DNA of 64,000 nt. It comes from Metabacillus sp. B2-18 (GTDB lineage Bacteria; Bacillota; Bacilli; Bacillales; Bacillaceae). Shown here one piece after another: positions 30,019-39,008 of this stretch. The notes under the pieces are model-generated. The model was not told the origin of the DNA. It saw only the letters and a program-made list of their open reading frames with translations, and ran no database searches. Within the stretch, counting starts at the first letter, position 1, and each line of letters starts with the position of its first letter. Both the position numbers and the translations under genes were made by a program. Location of the stretch: NCBI RefSeq assembly GCF_021117275.1, contig NZ_CP088245.1:4900001-4964000 (forward strand), read 5' to 3'.

Positions 30019-30100
30019 ACATTTTATAAAACTTTCATGAAACTCTATTGAATCTTCATTCGTATATAGTGATCATATCAAGTGAAAAGGTTGGTTTAAC

Positions 30101-30919
30101 ATGGAAAATCAATATTGGCTGCAATCAGAATTAAAGATCATTGAAAAATGGGAGCAGGATCAAAAAGGGGTTTGGTTTTGGGAGCGAATTGGTCGCCTTC
30201 CTTTTAAGCTATTAGATAAAATCACTCCAGCTTTTATTCAAAAAAAGATTGGTGTTCTTTTAGATGAATTAGGGCAATTCGTCCAAACAGGTGGACAATA
30301 TTTAACACAGGAAAAACTTGTGTTAGGAAAGCTGAGAAAGAAGGCTGGTAACGAAGCTTTAACACTTACCGACATTTCCACTCTTCCCCTCTCAACGATG
30401 GATGAAGTAGGCGCAGAGTTAAAGTCAAATCGAAGCAAGCTCGCGACCATTCAAGGAGCTACAACAGGGGTTGGCGGAATTTTCACCCTCGCCATTGATA
30501 TTCCTGTTCTACTCGGTCTTTCCTTAAAAACGCTTCAAGAAATAGCAATCACATATGGATATGATCCTAGTAAACGCGAGGAACGGATTTTCATTGTAAA
30601 ATGCCTTCAGTTTTCTTCTGCCGATATTGTTGGAAAACAGGCGATATTAAATGAATTATCATCATTCTACAAACGAAGTGAAAGCACAAATAATGAAATG
30701 ATTTCACAGCTTCAAGGCTGGCGTGAGGTTGTTTACACATACCGCGATCAATTTGGGTGGAAAAAACTACTTCAAATGGTTCCAATCGCAGGCATCGTAT
30801 TCGGGGCACTAACAAATCGCTCTATGATTCACGATTTATCAGAAACAGCAATTATGTTGTACCGGAAAAGAAGAATACTAGAAAAACTAGATGCATACGA
30901 AAAAGAGTTAGCTGAGTAA
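30101..30919 (+). CDS. EcsC family protein
   Basis: 272 residues. The EcsC-family region covers most of the protein: GATTGVGGIFTLAIDIPVLL with a hydrophobic segment, a conserved QEIAITYGYDP, and a second hydrophobic stretch MVPIAGIVFGAL. EcsC itself is encoded with the EcsAB ABC transporter, but the function of stand-alone members is unknown. Start ATG 30101 has AAAAGG upstream. It is convergent with lipL; the two genes share an inverted repeat at their stops. Confidence 0.82.
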   Translation: MENQYWLQSELKIIEKWEQDQKGVWFWERIGRLPFKLLDKITPAFIQKKIGVLLDELGQFVQTGGQYLTQEKLVLGKLRKKAGNEALTLTDISTLPLSTMDEVGAELKSNRSKLATIQGATTGVGGIFTLAIDIPVLLGLSLKTLQEIAITYGYDPSKREERIFIVKCLQFSSADIVGKQAILNELSSFYKRSESTNNEMISQLQGWREVVYTYRDQFGWKKLLQMVPIAGIVFGALTNRSMIHDLSETAIMLYRKRRILEKLDAYEKELAE

Positions 30920-30931
30920 GTCAGCTAACTC
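30905..30931. terminator. Shared bidirectional hairpin between EcsC-like gene and lipL
   Basis: Perfect 11-bp stem GAGTTAGCTGA/TCAGCTAACTC with a 5-nt loop. It contains the last codons of both convergent genes. T-runs are weak on both sides. Confidence 0.5.
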
Positions 30932-31770
30932 TTAAATACTTTTTCATTGCGATCGATCATTCGCACCAAATTTTGTTGAAATAGAAGCTGCTCATCCACT
31001 GTAAGAGAAGATGAAATTAGCTCCTGACTATGTTCCTTCAACGTAAGTAGCAGTTCATACAACATCTTTTCAACCGTTAGCTCTACTTGAAGTAAATCAC
31101 TAAGTGAAGACATCGTTTCCGGTTTAATCACTGGAAACGTAAACTTCGTTTGTTCATTTCTTAAAGAAAGCTCATAAAACTGACGAATAAGGTCAGCTCT
31201 TTCTTCGCCGCTCCCTGTTACACAAAGATAAATCTGAACAGCAACTCCACCGCGCAGTCTTCTTTGCGATATTCCTGCAAATTTCTTACCGTTTATACTT
31301 AAATCATAGCTGCCAGGACAATAAGAGCCAACAATTTCACGTGCTTCAATATTGGCATCGTATTTTTTCAGCATCAGTTTAATTAAATCAAGCATCGCAT
31401 CATAGCCGCGATCAATATCAATTCCTTTTTCACTATCAGGAAAAATAAGCGATATATTTAATACATCCTTGTCTAATACAACTGCAAGGCCTCCAGAATT
31501 TCGAACAATCACATGATATCCTTGGTTTTTGAGAAATTGTACACCTTCCTCTAAATATGGAAGCTTGGTATCTTGTATTCCCAGCACAATCGTTTTATGA
31601 TGCACCCACGTTCTCACCGTTGCTGGTGACTCATTTTTTCCAACACTTGCACACAAAGTGTCGTCAATTGCAAACGAGTGCTTCGCATCAAATTGCGGTC
31701 CCAGGCTTGATTGATCAATGATCCTCCACTGTGGCTGATGGATTAAAGAGGAAGGTAATAGATTGGTCAT
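30925..31770 (-). CDS. lipL: Octanoyl-[GcvH]:protein N-octanoyltransferase
   Basis: Amidotransferase that moves octanoyl from GcvH to E2 subunits in the Bacillus lipoate pathway. 281 residues, full length. The catalytic Cys151 is in [12 protein letters not shown] (Cys150 in B. subtilis), and [11 protein letters not shown] carries the conserved lysine. [10 protein letters not shown] is the substrate loop. In B. subtilis it is ywfL, near rsfA and pta, as here. Confidence 0.95.
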   Translation of the reverse strand: MTNLLPSSLIHQPQWRIIDQSSLGPQFDAKHSFAIDDTLCASVGKNESPATVRTWVHHKTIVLGIQDTKLPYLEEGVQFLKNQGYHVIVRNSGGLAVVLDKDVLNISLIFPDSEKGIDIDRGYDAMLDLIKLMLKKYDANIEAREIVGSYCPGSYDLSINGKKFAGISQRRLRGGVAVQIYLCVTGSGEERADLIRQFYELSLRNEQTKFTFPVIKPETMSSLSDLLQVELTVEKMLYELLLTLKEHSQELISSSLTVDEQLLFQQNLVRMIDRNEKVFKS

Positions 31771-31840
31771 GATGAATTACTCCTTAAAACAGTTTCGTTC
31801 ATTCATTATACCACTATTAGTCTTCATTCTATCCTCATTT

Positions 31841-32836
31841 TCATTTCCAAATCCCGTTATTCACCTCTACTTGTTCTTCTGAAGCTCCTTCTGCTAATCT
31901 TCGTTTTTTTAACGCAACTAAGCTAATCATCTCAAATGCTACAGCTGATGCCAATGCAGCAGTGATTTCTCCATGATCATAGGCAGGAAGCACTTCAACA
32001 AGATCAAATCCAACTAAATTAAGACCGTCAAGTGCTCTCACATATTCTAATGCTTCGTGACTCGTTGGACCTGCCACCTCTGGCGTACCAGTACCAGGTG
32101 CATAAGCAGGGTCCACAAAATCAATATCAAAGGTTACAAAAACAGGTCGATCTTTTCCTACTCGTTCGTGAATACGACGAATGACCTCTTCTTGACCGAG
32201 CTTCCTTGTTTCACTCATCGTGATTACTTCAAAGCCTAAGTCTTTAGCATCCTGGATATCACCTGGACCATATAAAGGACCGCGCATTCCGATTTGAATG
32301 GAATGATCCACATCTAGTAACCCTTCCTCAACTGCACGACGGAATGGTGTTCCGTGTGTATATTTTTCACCATAATAATGATCCCACGTATCACCATGTG
32401 AATCAAAATGAACCAATGCAACCGGGCCATATTTTTCATGAAAAGCACGTAAATTTCCTAATGAAATGGAATGGTCTCCTCCTAAAATAATCGGCACAAC
32501 TCCTTTATCTAAAATCGGTTTTAATCCTTGCTGCATTCTGTCATACGTTCTCAGCACATTACCAGGAACAATATCAATATCACCGTAATCCACACCAGAG
32601 CAATAATCAAAAATATTAATATCCTGATCAGGATTATAAGGTCTTAATAAAACAGAAAAATTACGAATATGCTGCGGGCCGTAACGTGCCCCCACTCGGT
32701 TTGTGGCTGCTGTATCAAAAGGTACACCAACCACAACAAAATCAACAGAATCTGTTGTTGGAAGAAGTTCTAATCTCATAAATGTTCGAATTCCAGAAAA
32801 ACGCGGTGATTGGGAAGAATCTTTTGGTTGATACAT
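31841..32836 (-). CDS. Ureohydrolase of the agmatinase/guanidino-acid hydrolase group
   Basis: 331 residues from ATG 32836 (AAAGGAG upstream). Arginase-superfamily metal motifs: GGDHSISLGN, HFDSHGDTWDHYYGE and DIDFVDPAYAPGTGTPE. It is distinct from speB at 20816: it has a longer N-terminus (MYQPKDSSQSPRFSGIRTFMRL) and an HGTPFRRAVEEGLL segment. This matches agmatinase, guanidinobutyrase and related enzymes, so the substrate cannot be settled. It lies just downstream of the sigma-54 activator gene but behind a good terminator, so it is probably its own unit. Confidence 0.82.
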   Translation of the reverse strand: MYQPKDSSQSPRFSGIRTFMRLELLPTTDSVDFVVVGVPFDTAATNRVGARYGPQHIRNFSVLLRPYNPDQDINIFDYCSGVDYGDIDIVPGNVLRTYDRMQQGLKPILDKGVVPIILGGDHSISLGNLRAFHEKYGPVALVHFDSHGDTWDHYYGEKYTHGTPFRRAVEEGLLDVDHSIQIGMRGPLYGPGDIQDAKDLGFEVITMSETRKLGQEEVIRRIHERVGKDRPVFVTFDIDFVDPAYAPGTGTPEVAGPTSHEALEYVRALDGLNLVGFDLVEVLPAYDHGEITAALASAVAFEMISLVALKKRRLAEGASEEQVEVNNGIWK

Positions 32837-32882
32837 TGTGAACCGACTCCTTTTTATCTTAAGTTTTAATATGAACAAATTG

Positions 32883-32908
32883 AAAAAAGCATGACATTTC
32901 TGTCATGC
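32883..32908 (-). terminator. Terminator of the sigma-54 activator gene
   Basis: Perfect 8-bp stem GCATGACA/TGTCATGC, 4-nt loop, then TTTTTTC on the minus strand. Confidence 0.88.
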
Positions 32909-32925
32909 AAAATCCGTGCCACCTA

Positions 32926-34305
32926 TTAATCTATGTGATATTTTTTTAACTTTCTCACCGCTGTTGGTTGACTGATACCAAGCTTTTCAGCGATTTTTGT
33001 GGTGGTGATAAATTTTTCCTTTGCCTGTTGAAACACCTTACTCTCGACTTTTTCCAAAATTTCTTTTAACGAGTTACTTTCTAAATGATAAACAATGTCA
33101 GAATTGCTTTCTGATCGGTAGGATTCTGGCAAATTATCTACAGAAATTAACTGACTTGGAGTAGTCACAACGAGCCGCTCTATTAAGTTCATTAACTCGC
33201 GAACATTGCCCTTCCATTTATGGGTGATTAGATGCTCCATGACGGCATCATCCAATTCTCTTGTTCGATGATATTTTTGAGAAAAATAATCTAAAAAATA
33301 ATAGATAAGTGGCACAAGATCTCCGCTTCGTTCCTGTAACGACGGAACATGAATCGGTACAACATTTAGCCGAAAATATAAATCTTCTCGAAATAGCTTT
33401 TGCTCGACCAACTCTTGAAGATGTTGATTTGTTGCAGCAAGCAATCGGAAATCCACTTTTCTTAGTTTTGTCCCACCTACGCGGTAAAACTGCTTTTCTT
33501 GAATGAGTTTTAAAAGCTTTACTTGATTTTCAAGAGAAAGCTCGCCTACTTCATCTAGAAAAAGCGTTCCACCTTCTGCTAGCTCTGCAAGGCCCATTTT
33601 TCCACTTCTATTTGCACCGGTAAAGGAGCCAGCTTCATAACCAAAGAACTCCGCTTCGAATAAGGATTGGGGAATGGCCCCGCAATTCACCTCGATAAAT
33701 GGCTTTTTCTTTCGAGGACTTAGGTTATGTATGTATTTGGCAATTAACGATTTTCCAACACCAGACTCTCCTAACAATAAAACATTCACATCAACATCTG
33801 ACACCTGCTTCGCCATTTGCAGCGTCATTTTCATTTTTTTATCCTCAGCAATTAGGCCATCTGCAGAGAGCTGTTCCTTCTTTAACGATTGAATCTCGTC
33901 TTTCACACGCGTCATTTCATCTTCCATTTTTGATAAATAGCTTTTCATCGTTAATAGTTCCGTTACGTCGTGTGAGTAACTAACAACTCGGTGAATTTCA
34001 CCCCTTTTGTCCACAACAGGAATGCCTGTGACTAAGAGCTTTTTTCCTTTATTTGTGCTTTGGACAATCGTTACTTTTTCCTTTTTCTTCAACACAATCG
34101 GGGTGATGGCAGGAGAAAATATTCCTTCACTTTCCAGCTCATAAACTGTACGGCCAATTAGCTTTTCATAAGGAATTTGGTAGATTTCTGCTGTTGCTTG
34201 TGTGGCGCGCAAAATTACTCCTTGTTCCGTTGTGACAAGCAAATCATCTTTTAGGGAGTTTAAAATTTCTTCTGCATCAGTAGTTGTGCTCACAGCTTGC
34301 TTCAT
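32926..34305 (-). CDS. Sigma-54-dependent activator with PAS sensor domain
   Basis: 459-residue enhancer-binding protein. A PAS domain (~15-125, VTTEQGVILRATQATAEIYQIP…) and a short coiled coil are followed by an AAA+ domain. The AAA+ domain has Walker A GESGVGKS, sigma-54-contact loop GSFTGA, Walker B GTLFLDEVGEL and the R-finger region. The C-terminus is a Fis-type helix-turn-helix (TTTKIAEKLGISQPTAVRKLKKYHID). No receiver domain, so it probably senses a small ligand through PAS. It lies directly downstream of the four-gene operon it most likely controls, with its own promoter (34348-34376). A 16-bp palindrome is shared by both promoters. Confidence 0.93.
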   Translation of the reverse strand: MKQAVSTTTDAEEILNSLKDDLLVTTEQGVILRATQATAEIYQIPYEKLIGRTVYELESEGIFSPAITPIVLKKKEKVTIVQSTNKGKKLLVTGIPVVDKRGEIHRVVSYSHDVTELLTMKSYLSKMEDEMTRVKDEIQSLKKEQLSADGLIAEDKKMKMTLQMAKQVSDVDVNVLLLGESGVGKSLIAKYIHNLSPRKKKPFIEVNCGAIPQSLFEAEFFGYEAGSFTGANRSGKMGLAELAEGGTLFLDEVGELSLENQVKLLKLIQEKQFYRVGGTKLRKVDFRLLAATNQHLQELVEQKLFREDLYFRLNVVPIHVPSLQERSGDLVPLIYYFLDYFSQKYHRTRELDDAVMEHLITHKWKGNVRELMNLIERLVVTTPSQLISVDNLPESYRSESNSDIVYHLESNSLKEILEKVESKVFQQAKEKFITTTKIAEKLGISQPTAVRKLKKYHID

Positions 34306-34347
34306 CGTATCACCACCTCTTTTAGATTTGGTTATTCATCTATGTAT

Positions 34348-34376
34348 AGTATATTCATTTTTGAATAGTCAGTCTA
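34348..34376 (-). promoter_or_regulatory. Sigma-A-type promoter and palindromic operator of the activator gene
   Basis: Minus-strand TAGACT (34371-34376), 17-bp spacer, TATACT (34348-34353). The perfect palindrome TATTCATTTTTGAATA at 34352-34367 overlaps the spacer and -10. The same 16 bases occur at 38937-38952 upstream of the operon promoter. This suggests the activator represses its own gene while activating the operon. Confidence 0.7.
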
Positions 34377-34398
34377 TTTGTTTTTCATCCCTCGAAAT

Positions 34399-34429
34399 AA
34401 AAAAAGGTCAGGGACCACTATCCCCAACC
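34399..34429 (-). terminator. Terminator of the ALDH-permease-amidase-cyclase operon
   Basis: Minus-strand GGTTGGGGA/TCCCTGACC (two non-Watson-Crick positions), 6-nt loop, then seven T, just beyond the cyclase stop. Confidence 0.7.
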
Positions 34430-34432
34430 TAT

Positions 34433-35080
34433 CTATTCTTCCATTTGAATCGCAATTGCGCGTACGGGGGATCCATCAATCCCCTTTAACTTTAACGGCA
34501 ATGCAATAATGAATGGATTTTGAAAATCAATGAGAGCAAAGTTTGTGAAGTTTTCCCCGATGATTCCATTCACCTTTGTGATTAAATCATGTCCCTCAAA
34601 CGAGCTTCCATCTGGTGGATCAATATTTAAAGCATCGATAAAGAAGGTTTTTATCCCTCTACTTAATAACTCCACGATGACCTCAGGCTTTAGATAAGGA
34701 TGTTCATAATAAGCTGGCTGACCAAGATATTTTGACCAGCCTGTATGAAATAAGGCAATATCTCCTGCCTGACAATGATGTAACTTCTCCATAATATCTT
34801 CTAATATAATGGCCTCTTTTTTGTTTTTGCCCGTTACATCAAACAAAATTCCTCTGCCCATAAACTGCCGAAGCGGCACCTCATCAATTTTTTGACCATC
34901 GTTATTAAAGTGATACGGGGCATCAACATGTGTTCCAGTGTGTGAGCCAATTTTTAATAAACTAACATTGTAGCCGTCTCGTTCAAATGTCGCAGCAGGC
35001 TTCAGTGATGGCTCTGGGTCCCCCGGATAGATTGGGGTTTGTTCTGTAATGGATATGGATAGATCAACGACCTTTTTCAT
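34433..35080 (-). CDS. Cyclase family metal-dependent hydrolase
   Basis: 215 residues of the 'cyclase' superfamily that includes kynurenine formamidase and isatin hydrolase. The metal motif HTGTHVDAPYHF is intact, and the conserved N-terminal SISITEQTPIYPGDPEP is present. Such enzymes cleave N-formyl or cyclic amide bonds using Mn/Zn. Start ATG 35080 has GTAGGAG upstream. It is the fourth gene of the operon, 9 bp after the amidase. A KynB role is unlikely because no other kynurenine gene is present. Confidence 0.85.
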   Translation of the reverse strand: MKKVVDLSISITEQTPIYPGDPEPSLKPAATFERDGYNVSLLKIGSHTGTHVDAPYHFNNDGQKIDEVPLRQFMGRGILFDVTGKNKKEAIILEDIMEKLHHCQAGDIALFHTGWSKYLGQPAYYEHPYLKPEVIVELLSRGIKTFFIDALNIDPPDGSSFEGHDLITKVNGIIGENFTNFALIDFQNPFIIALPLKLKGIDGSPVRAIAIQMEE

Positions 35081-35089
35081 GTTTATCTC

Positions 35090-35881
35090 CTACCTTTTGA
35101 ATAAATCATCGCGAAAGTCTGCTTGCATGGTGAAAAAAGACTCTTGAAGCTCTTTTCTTTGGTCAGTATCAAGTGATGCGAATAAAATCGCTTCTTCCTT
35201 TTCCTCTGATTTGACCATTACTTTGCCATCTGGCCCATAAATGGCTGATTTTCCAAAAAAATCAAGATCATTAGAAAGGCCAATATGGTTACAGGTTGCT
35301 ATAAAGACTGTATAATCAATGGCTCTAGCCCTCGCAAACAGTTCATAAGGCTCATGATGTGGAGATTCCCATGCACTTGGGGCAAGAATCACTTCTGCCC
35401 CTTTTTGAGCTAGAGCCTTTGCTAAGTCAGGAAAAGCTAGGTCCCAACATGTCATCAAACCAAACTTTCCTATTTCAGATTCTACAACCACTATTTCTGA
35501 TCCTGCTGTAAAAAACTTCTTTTCAAGGGGGGTTAAATGAATTTTTCGGTAGTTTGCGATTTTGTCACCATATGAGTTAGTCACCATTAAAGAGTTATAG
35601 ATCATGTTAGTGTCTCCTTTTTCAACATACCCGTAAGCAATGGTGATTTCTTCTTGTTTTGCGACCTCTGACATGATTTGAAAATGTTCTCCATCTGCAG
35701 AATCAGCTACATCTAGTAATTCTTTTGTTAAAAAATAACCTGTTGAACACAGCTCAGGAAATATAATTATTTCAACATTCTGATATTTATTTTTACATGA
35801 TTTTACTTGCTCGACCATTTTCTCCAGATTTTTTTGTTTATTTCCATTCGTATATTGTGATTGCACAATCCCTATGTTCAT
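35090..35881 (-). CDS. Carbon-nitrogen hydrolase (nitrilase superfamily amidase)
   Basis: 263 residues. The Glu-Lys-Cys triad is visible in FPELCSTGYF, YRKIHLTPLE and TCWDLAFPD. The family hydrolyses amides, carbamoyl amines or, less often, nitriles. The sequence does not let me choose between N-carbamoyl-amine and omega-amide substrates. It lies 8 bp from the permease and 9 bp from the cyclase, so it is firmly in the operon. Confidence 0.87.
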   Translation of the reverse strand: MNIGIVQSQYTNGNKQKNLEKMVEQVKSCKNKYQNVEIIIFPELCSTGYFLTKELLDVADSADGEHFQIMSEVAKQEEITIAYGYVEKGDTNMIYNSLMVTNSYGDKIANYRKIHLTPLEKKFFTAGSEIVVVESEIGKFGLMTCWDLAFPDLAKALAQKGAEVILAPSAWESPHHEPYELFARARAIDYTVFIATCNHIGLSNDLDFFGKSAIYGPDGKVMVKSEEKEEAILFASLDTDQRKELQESFFTMQADFRDDLFKR

Positions 35882-35889
35882 CCTGACTC

Positions 35890-37263
35890 TTACACATCCA
35901 ATCTCGTATTTGATACTTCATCTGTTAAGTTCGGCTTTGTTACCTGCTTTGTTGCATACATGAATGCCCCGTATACAACTCCAGAGAAAACAAATGTTAA
36001 AATAGTGGATCCTACACTTAATGGTTTAATGTAAGTGAAATAAAAGGCAAATATTGCTCCAGCAATGTAAGATACATACGCAACATAGTTGATTCCGCTT
36101 TGGTATTGATATAATTTTTTCGTGTTTGACACAAGCTCCTCCGCATCATAACGGCCTTTTTTCAAAATGAAGAAGTCAACAATTACGATTGCAAATACTG
36201 GGATAAAAAGTGTTGCAATTAGCAGGACAAAATCAAAGAAATTTGTCATTAATGCTTCTTTCATTAACGCACCAAGTGTACAGATTATCCCTAAAATTAA
36301 GCCAGGCTTCCAAAAGCCAAACTTCGTGAAAACATTCATAAATGACATGGTCGCGCTGTATAAAGCCATAACATTTGTTGATAAAACTGAGAAGAAAACA
36401 ACAATCGAAGCCACTAATCCAAATCCATATTGAGTCAATAATACAGTTGGGTCATATGTTTGTTCCATTCCATTTATAATACTAAATCCACTAACCGCAG
36501 CTCCCATCCCCATTGCAATTAAAGAAGCTACTACATAACCAGCGAATGTACCGATCATCCCTTTTTTCCCATCTTTACAATAACGATTAAAATCACAAAC
36601 AGATGACATCCAAGAAAATGCTGTTGCCACAACGATATCAAACGCGATAACAGCTGTTAGAGCTGGATTTTCACTTAGTGTCATCGTGACAAGTGCCCCG
36701 GCATCATAGCTTGTAAATAATTTATAAAAAACGAGTGCAGACAAAATTAGCATTGCAATAGACACATATTTTTCAATACTTTCTACGCCTTTATGACCAT
36801 AGATCGTAATTGCAACAACAAGGATTTCCGTAAGAATAACAAATAGATTAATATTGCTATAACCAAATGCATAATTCACAGCATAGTTTAAGCTCAGTCC
36901 CGCCATATAAGCCTGAATCCAGCTCCAGCCAACCAAGATAATCGTATTAACAATAGCCGGGAGAACAGCTCCTTTTTGACCGAAAGAAGCTCTCGTAATG
37001 ACCATCGTAGGAAGTCCTGTACGCGTTCCAATTAAGCCTGTCATTGCTAGTGGTATAGCTCCAATTGCAGAGCCTAGTAAAATAGCAATAACAGCATCTT
37101 TGAACGAAATATCAGGTAAAAACATCATCCCCGTCATAACTGACGTAATGACAACATTGGCTGCGAGCCAAAGGGCAAACGTACTAAACAAACCCATGGT
37201 TCTTTCATTATTCTTTGTTGGTAAAATACTGTCTCTTCCAAATCCCTCTAAAACCTTTGCCAT
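35890..37263 (-). CDS. NCS1 family nucleobase/cation symporter-like permease
   Basis: 457 residues with about twelve hydrophobic segments, of the purine/cytosine permease (NCS1) group: TGLPTMVITRASFGQKGAVLPA and the NxxG-type TM3 region are typical. Family substrates are cytosine, purines, allantoin, hydantoins or thiamine precursors. In this operon it probably imports the nitrogen heterocycle or amide that the amidase and cyclase act on. Start ATG 37263 follows AAGGGGATGAGTGC. Confidence 0.88.
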   Translation of the reverse strand: MAKVLEGFGRDSILPTKNNERTMGLFSTFALWLAANVVITSVMTGMMFLPDISFKDAVIAILLGSAIGAIPLAMTGLIGTRTGLPTMVITRASFGQKGAVLPAIVNTIILVGWSWIQAYMAGLSLNYAVNYAFGYSNINLFVILTEILVVAITIYGHKGVESIEKYVSIAMLILSALVFYKLFTSYDAGALVTMTLSENPALTAVIAFDIVVATAFSWMSSVCDFNRYCKDGKKGMIGTFAGYVVASLIAMGMGAAVSGFSIINGMEQTYDPTVLLTQYGFGLVASIVVFFSVLSTNVMALYSATMSFMNVFTKFGFWKPGLILGIICTLGALMKEALMTNFFDFVLLIATLFIPVFAIVIVDFFILKKGRYDAEELVSNTKKLYQYQSGINYVAYVSYIAGAIFAFYFTYIKPLSVGSTILTFVFSGVVYGAFMYATKQVTKPNLTDEVSNTRLDV

Positions 37264-37281
37264 GCACTCATCCCCTTAAAA

Positions 37282-38745
37282 TTAGTTATTTTTAAAGCTA
37301 TACCAACCAAGCTGCCCGACTCTTTCTGATATATTTACATGCTTTGTTTCTGTGAATGAAGCTAAGCCTTGTGGACCCAACTCTCTGCCAATACCACTTT
37401 GTTTAAATCCTCCCCATGGCGCTTCAATATAAGGAGTATGGTAGCTATTAATCCAGATTGTACCCGCCTTAATTTTCGAGGCAATTTCCCTTGCCTTTTG
37501 TGCGTCAGAGGATAAAATTCCTCCTGCTAAACCAAATTTTGTCCCATTTGCCAGTTGAATTGCTTCTTCTTCATTTTTAAAGGTTTGAACCGTTACAACA
37601 GGACCAAATATTTCATCCTGAACAATTTTCATTTGCTGCTCGACATTTGTGAAAATCGTCGGCTCGATAAAGTAACCTGGACGTTCGATTCTTTTTCCTC
37701 CATAAGCAATGTTCGCCCCTTCTTCCAGACCGGTCGATATATAGTGCTGGACTTTTTCTAAATGCTGAGCCGACACTAATGAGCCTAGTTCCGTTTGCTC
37801 TTGCTCCGGGTCGCCAATTCTAATGTTAGATGTGTACTCAACAAACTTTTGTAGAAATTCTTCATATATTTTTTCATCAACAAGAATTCTTGAAGATGCC
37901 ACACATACTTCTCCTTGATTAAAAAAAGCTCCAAACATAGCCCACTCAACAGCCTTCTCAAGCTCGGCATCAGCCAAGATGATTAGAGGAGATTTTCCAC
38001 CGAGCTCCAAAGATACCCGTTTGAGAGAACTTGCACACTGTTCATTAATTTTTTTGCCTGTGATCGAGCTGCCTGTAAAGGAGATCTTATCAACATCCTC
38101 ACTTTCAACGACGGTCACTCCAACAGCACCATCTCCAAGGATTAAGTTAAACACTCCTTTAGGAATATCTGTTTCAGCAATTAATTCTGTCAACTTTAGA
38201 AAAGATAATGGAGTTACTTCAGAAGGTTTAAACACAACTGTGTTTCCTGCTGCCAATGCTGGTGCCAGCTTCCACAACCCTAGTAAAAGTGGAAAATTCC
38301 AAGGTACAATTAACCCACAAACACCAATTGGTTCTTGAATGACCTCACTTACCGTTCCATCACTCATTTCTATTTTTTGAGGCTTCGTTTCACGAATTAA
38401 TTTAGCGTAATAACGAATACAGCTAACACCATCTTCCACATCGATCTCTGCTTCTCGGAAGGGTTTTCCTGTATTTTCCGATTCGATTTTAGCAAACTCA
38501 TTTTTTGACTCTTCCAATAGTTGGGCTAAATGAGTTAATGCTGCGGTACGCTTTTCTAGATTTGTCGCCCAATCAGATTGATCAAAAGCCTGTCTAGCTG
38601 CTGATATTGCATGAATTGTTTGCTCGCTACTAGCTTCATTTACTGTAGTGATGACCTCACCCTTCGCTGGATTTATAACCGTCCGCTGAGTTCCCTCTCC
38701 GGCCAACCACTGTCCGTTTATAAATAAGTCCTTAATAATAATCAC
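37282..38745 (-). CDS. NAD(P)-dependent aldehyde dehydrogenase
   Basis: 487 residues of the betaine-aldehyde / aminoaldehyde-like ALDH branch. It has FTGSSITGKK and the catalytic pair Glu in LELGGKSP and Cys in NQGEVCVASSR. The C-terminus WYSFK is typical of betaine- or gamma-aminobutyraldehyde dehydrogenases. It is the first gene of the sigma-54-type operon. The start is unusual: GTG 38745 overlaps the only Shine-Dalgarno AAGGAG. An ATT codon at 38736 has ideal 8-nt spacing and gives the family-like MKDLFINGQW. The boundary is therefore uncertain by a few codons. Confidence 0.9.
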   Translation of the reverse strand: MIIIKDLFINGQWLAGEGTQRTVINPAKGEVITTVNEASSEQTIHAISAARQAFDQSDWATNLEKRTAALTHLAQLLEESKNEFAKIESENTGKPFREAEIDVEDGVSCIRYYAKLIRETKPQKIEMSDGTVSEVIQEPIGVCGLIVPWNFPLLLGLWKLAPALAAGNTVVFKPSEVTPLSFLKLTELIAETDIPKGVFNLILGDGAVGVTVVESEDVDKISFTGSSITGKKINEQCASSLKRVSLELGGKSPLIILADAELEKAVEWAMFGAFFNQGEVCVASSRILVDEKIYEEFLQKFVEYTSNIRIGDPEQEQTELGSLVSAQHLEKVQHYISTGLEEGANIAYGGKRIERPGYFIEPTIFTNVEQQMKIVQDEIFGPVVTVQTFKNEEEAIQLANGTKFGLAGGILSSDAQKAREIASKIKAGTIWINSYHTPYIEAPWGGFKQSGIGRELGPQGLASFTETKHVNISERVGQLGWYSFKNN

Positions 38746-38776
38746 TCCTTGTTTTTTGATAGCTTACTAGTTTTAA

Positions 38777-38793
38777 TGCAAATACCATGCCAA
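38777..38793 (-). promoter_or_regulatory. Sigma-54 (-24/-12) promoter of the ALDH operon
   Basis: Minus-strand TTGGCATGGTATTTGCA fits the consensus TGGCAC-N5-TTGCW except for one base (C to T). It lies 32 bp before the GTG of the first gene, the expected place. The adjacent sigma-54 activator gene supports it. Confidence 0.85.
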
Positions 38794-38811
38794 GTTAGGG
38801 ATAGTGTTGTT

Positions 38812-38891
38812 GCAAATTCTAATTTGCCCCTTGTATCATCTTGCAATATAGGATTTTTGAGTGCATGTTTGATGTTATGTTTTCTAACATA
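38812..38891. promoter_or_regulatory. Two further inverted repeats between promoter and UAS
   Basis: GCAAATT-CT-AATTTGC at 38812-38827 and TATGTT-TTCT-AACATA at 38876-38891 are perfect palindromes just upstream of the -24 element. They could be extra regulator sites or DNA-bending spots. Neither occurs at the activator promoter. Confidence 0.45.
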
Positions 38892-38936
38892 GGAGTTTTG
38901 GGTGTATAAGCTTACAATAGTGAGTGTACTTGTTGT

Positions 38937-38952
38937 TATTCAAAAATGAATA
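38937..38952. promoter_or_regulatory. Probable upstream activating sequence for the sigma-54 activator
   Basis: TATTCAAAAATGAATA, the exact reverse complement of the palindrome in the activator's own promoter. Its centre is about 155-160 bp upstream of the -24/-12 element, a typical enhancer distance for sigma-54 systems. Confidence 0.75.
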
Positions 38953-39008
38953 GGTTTGTGATGTGAAAGGGTAAGGGTGGTGGATGGGGTTTTCAAACTT
39001 TGGTTATG

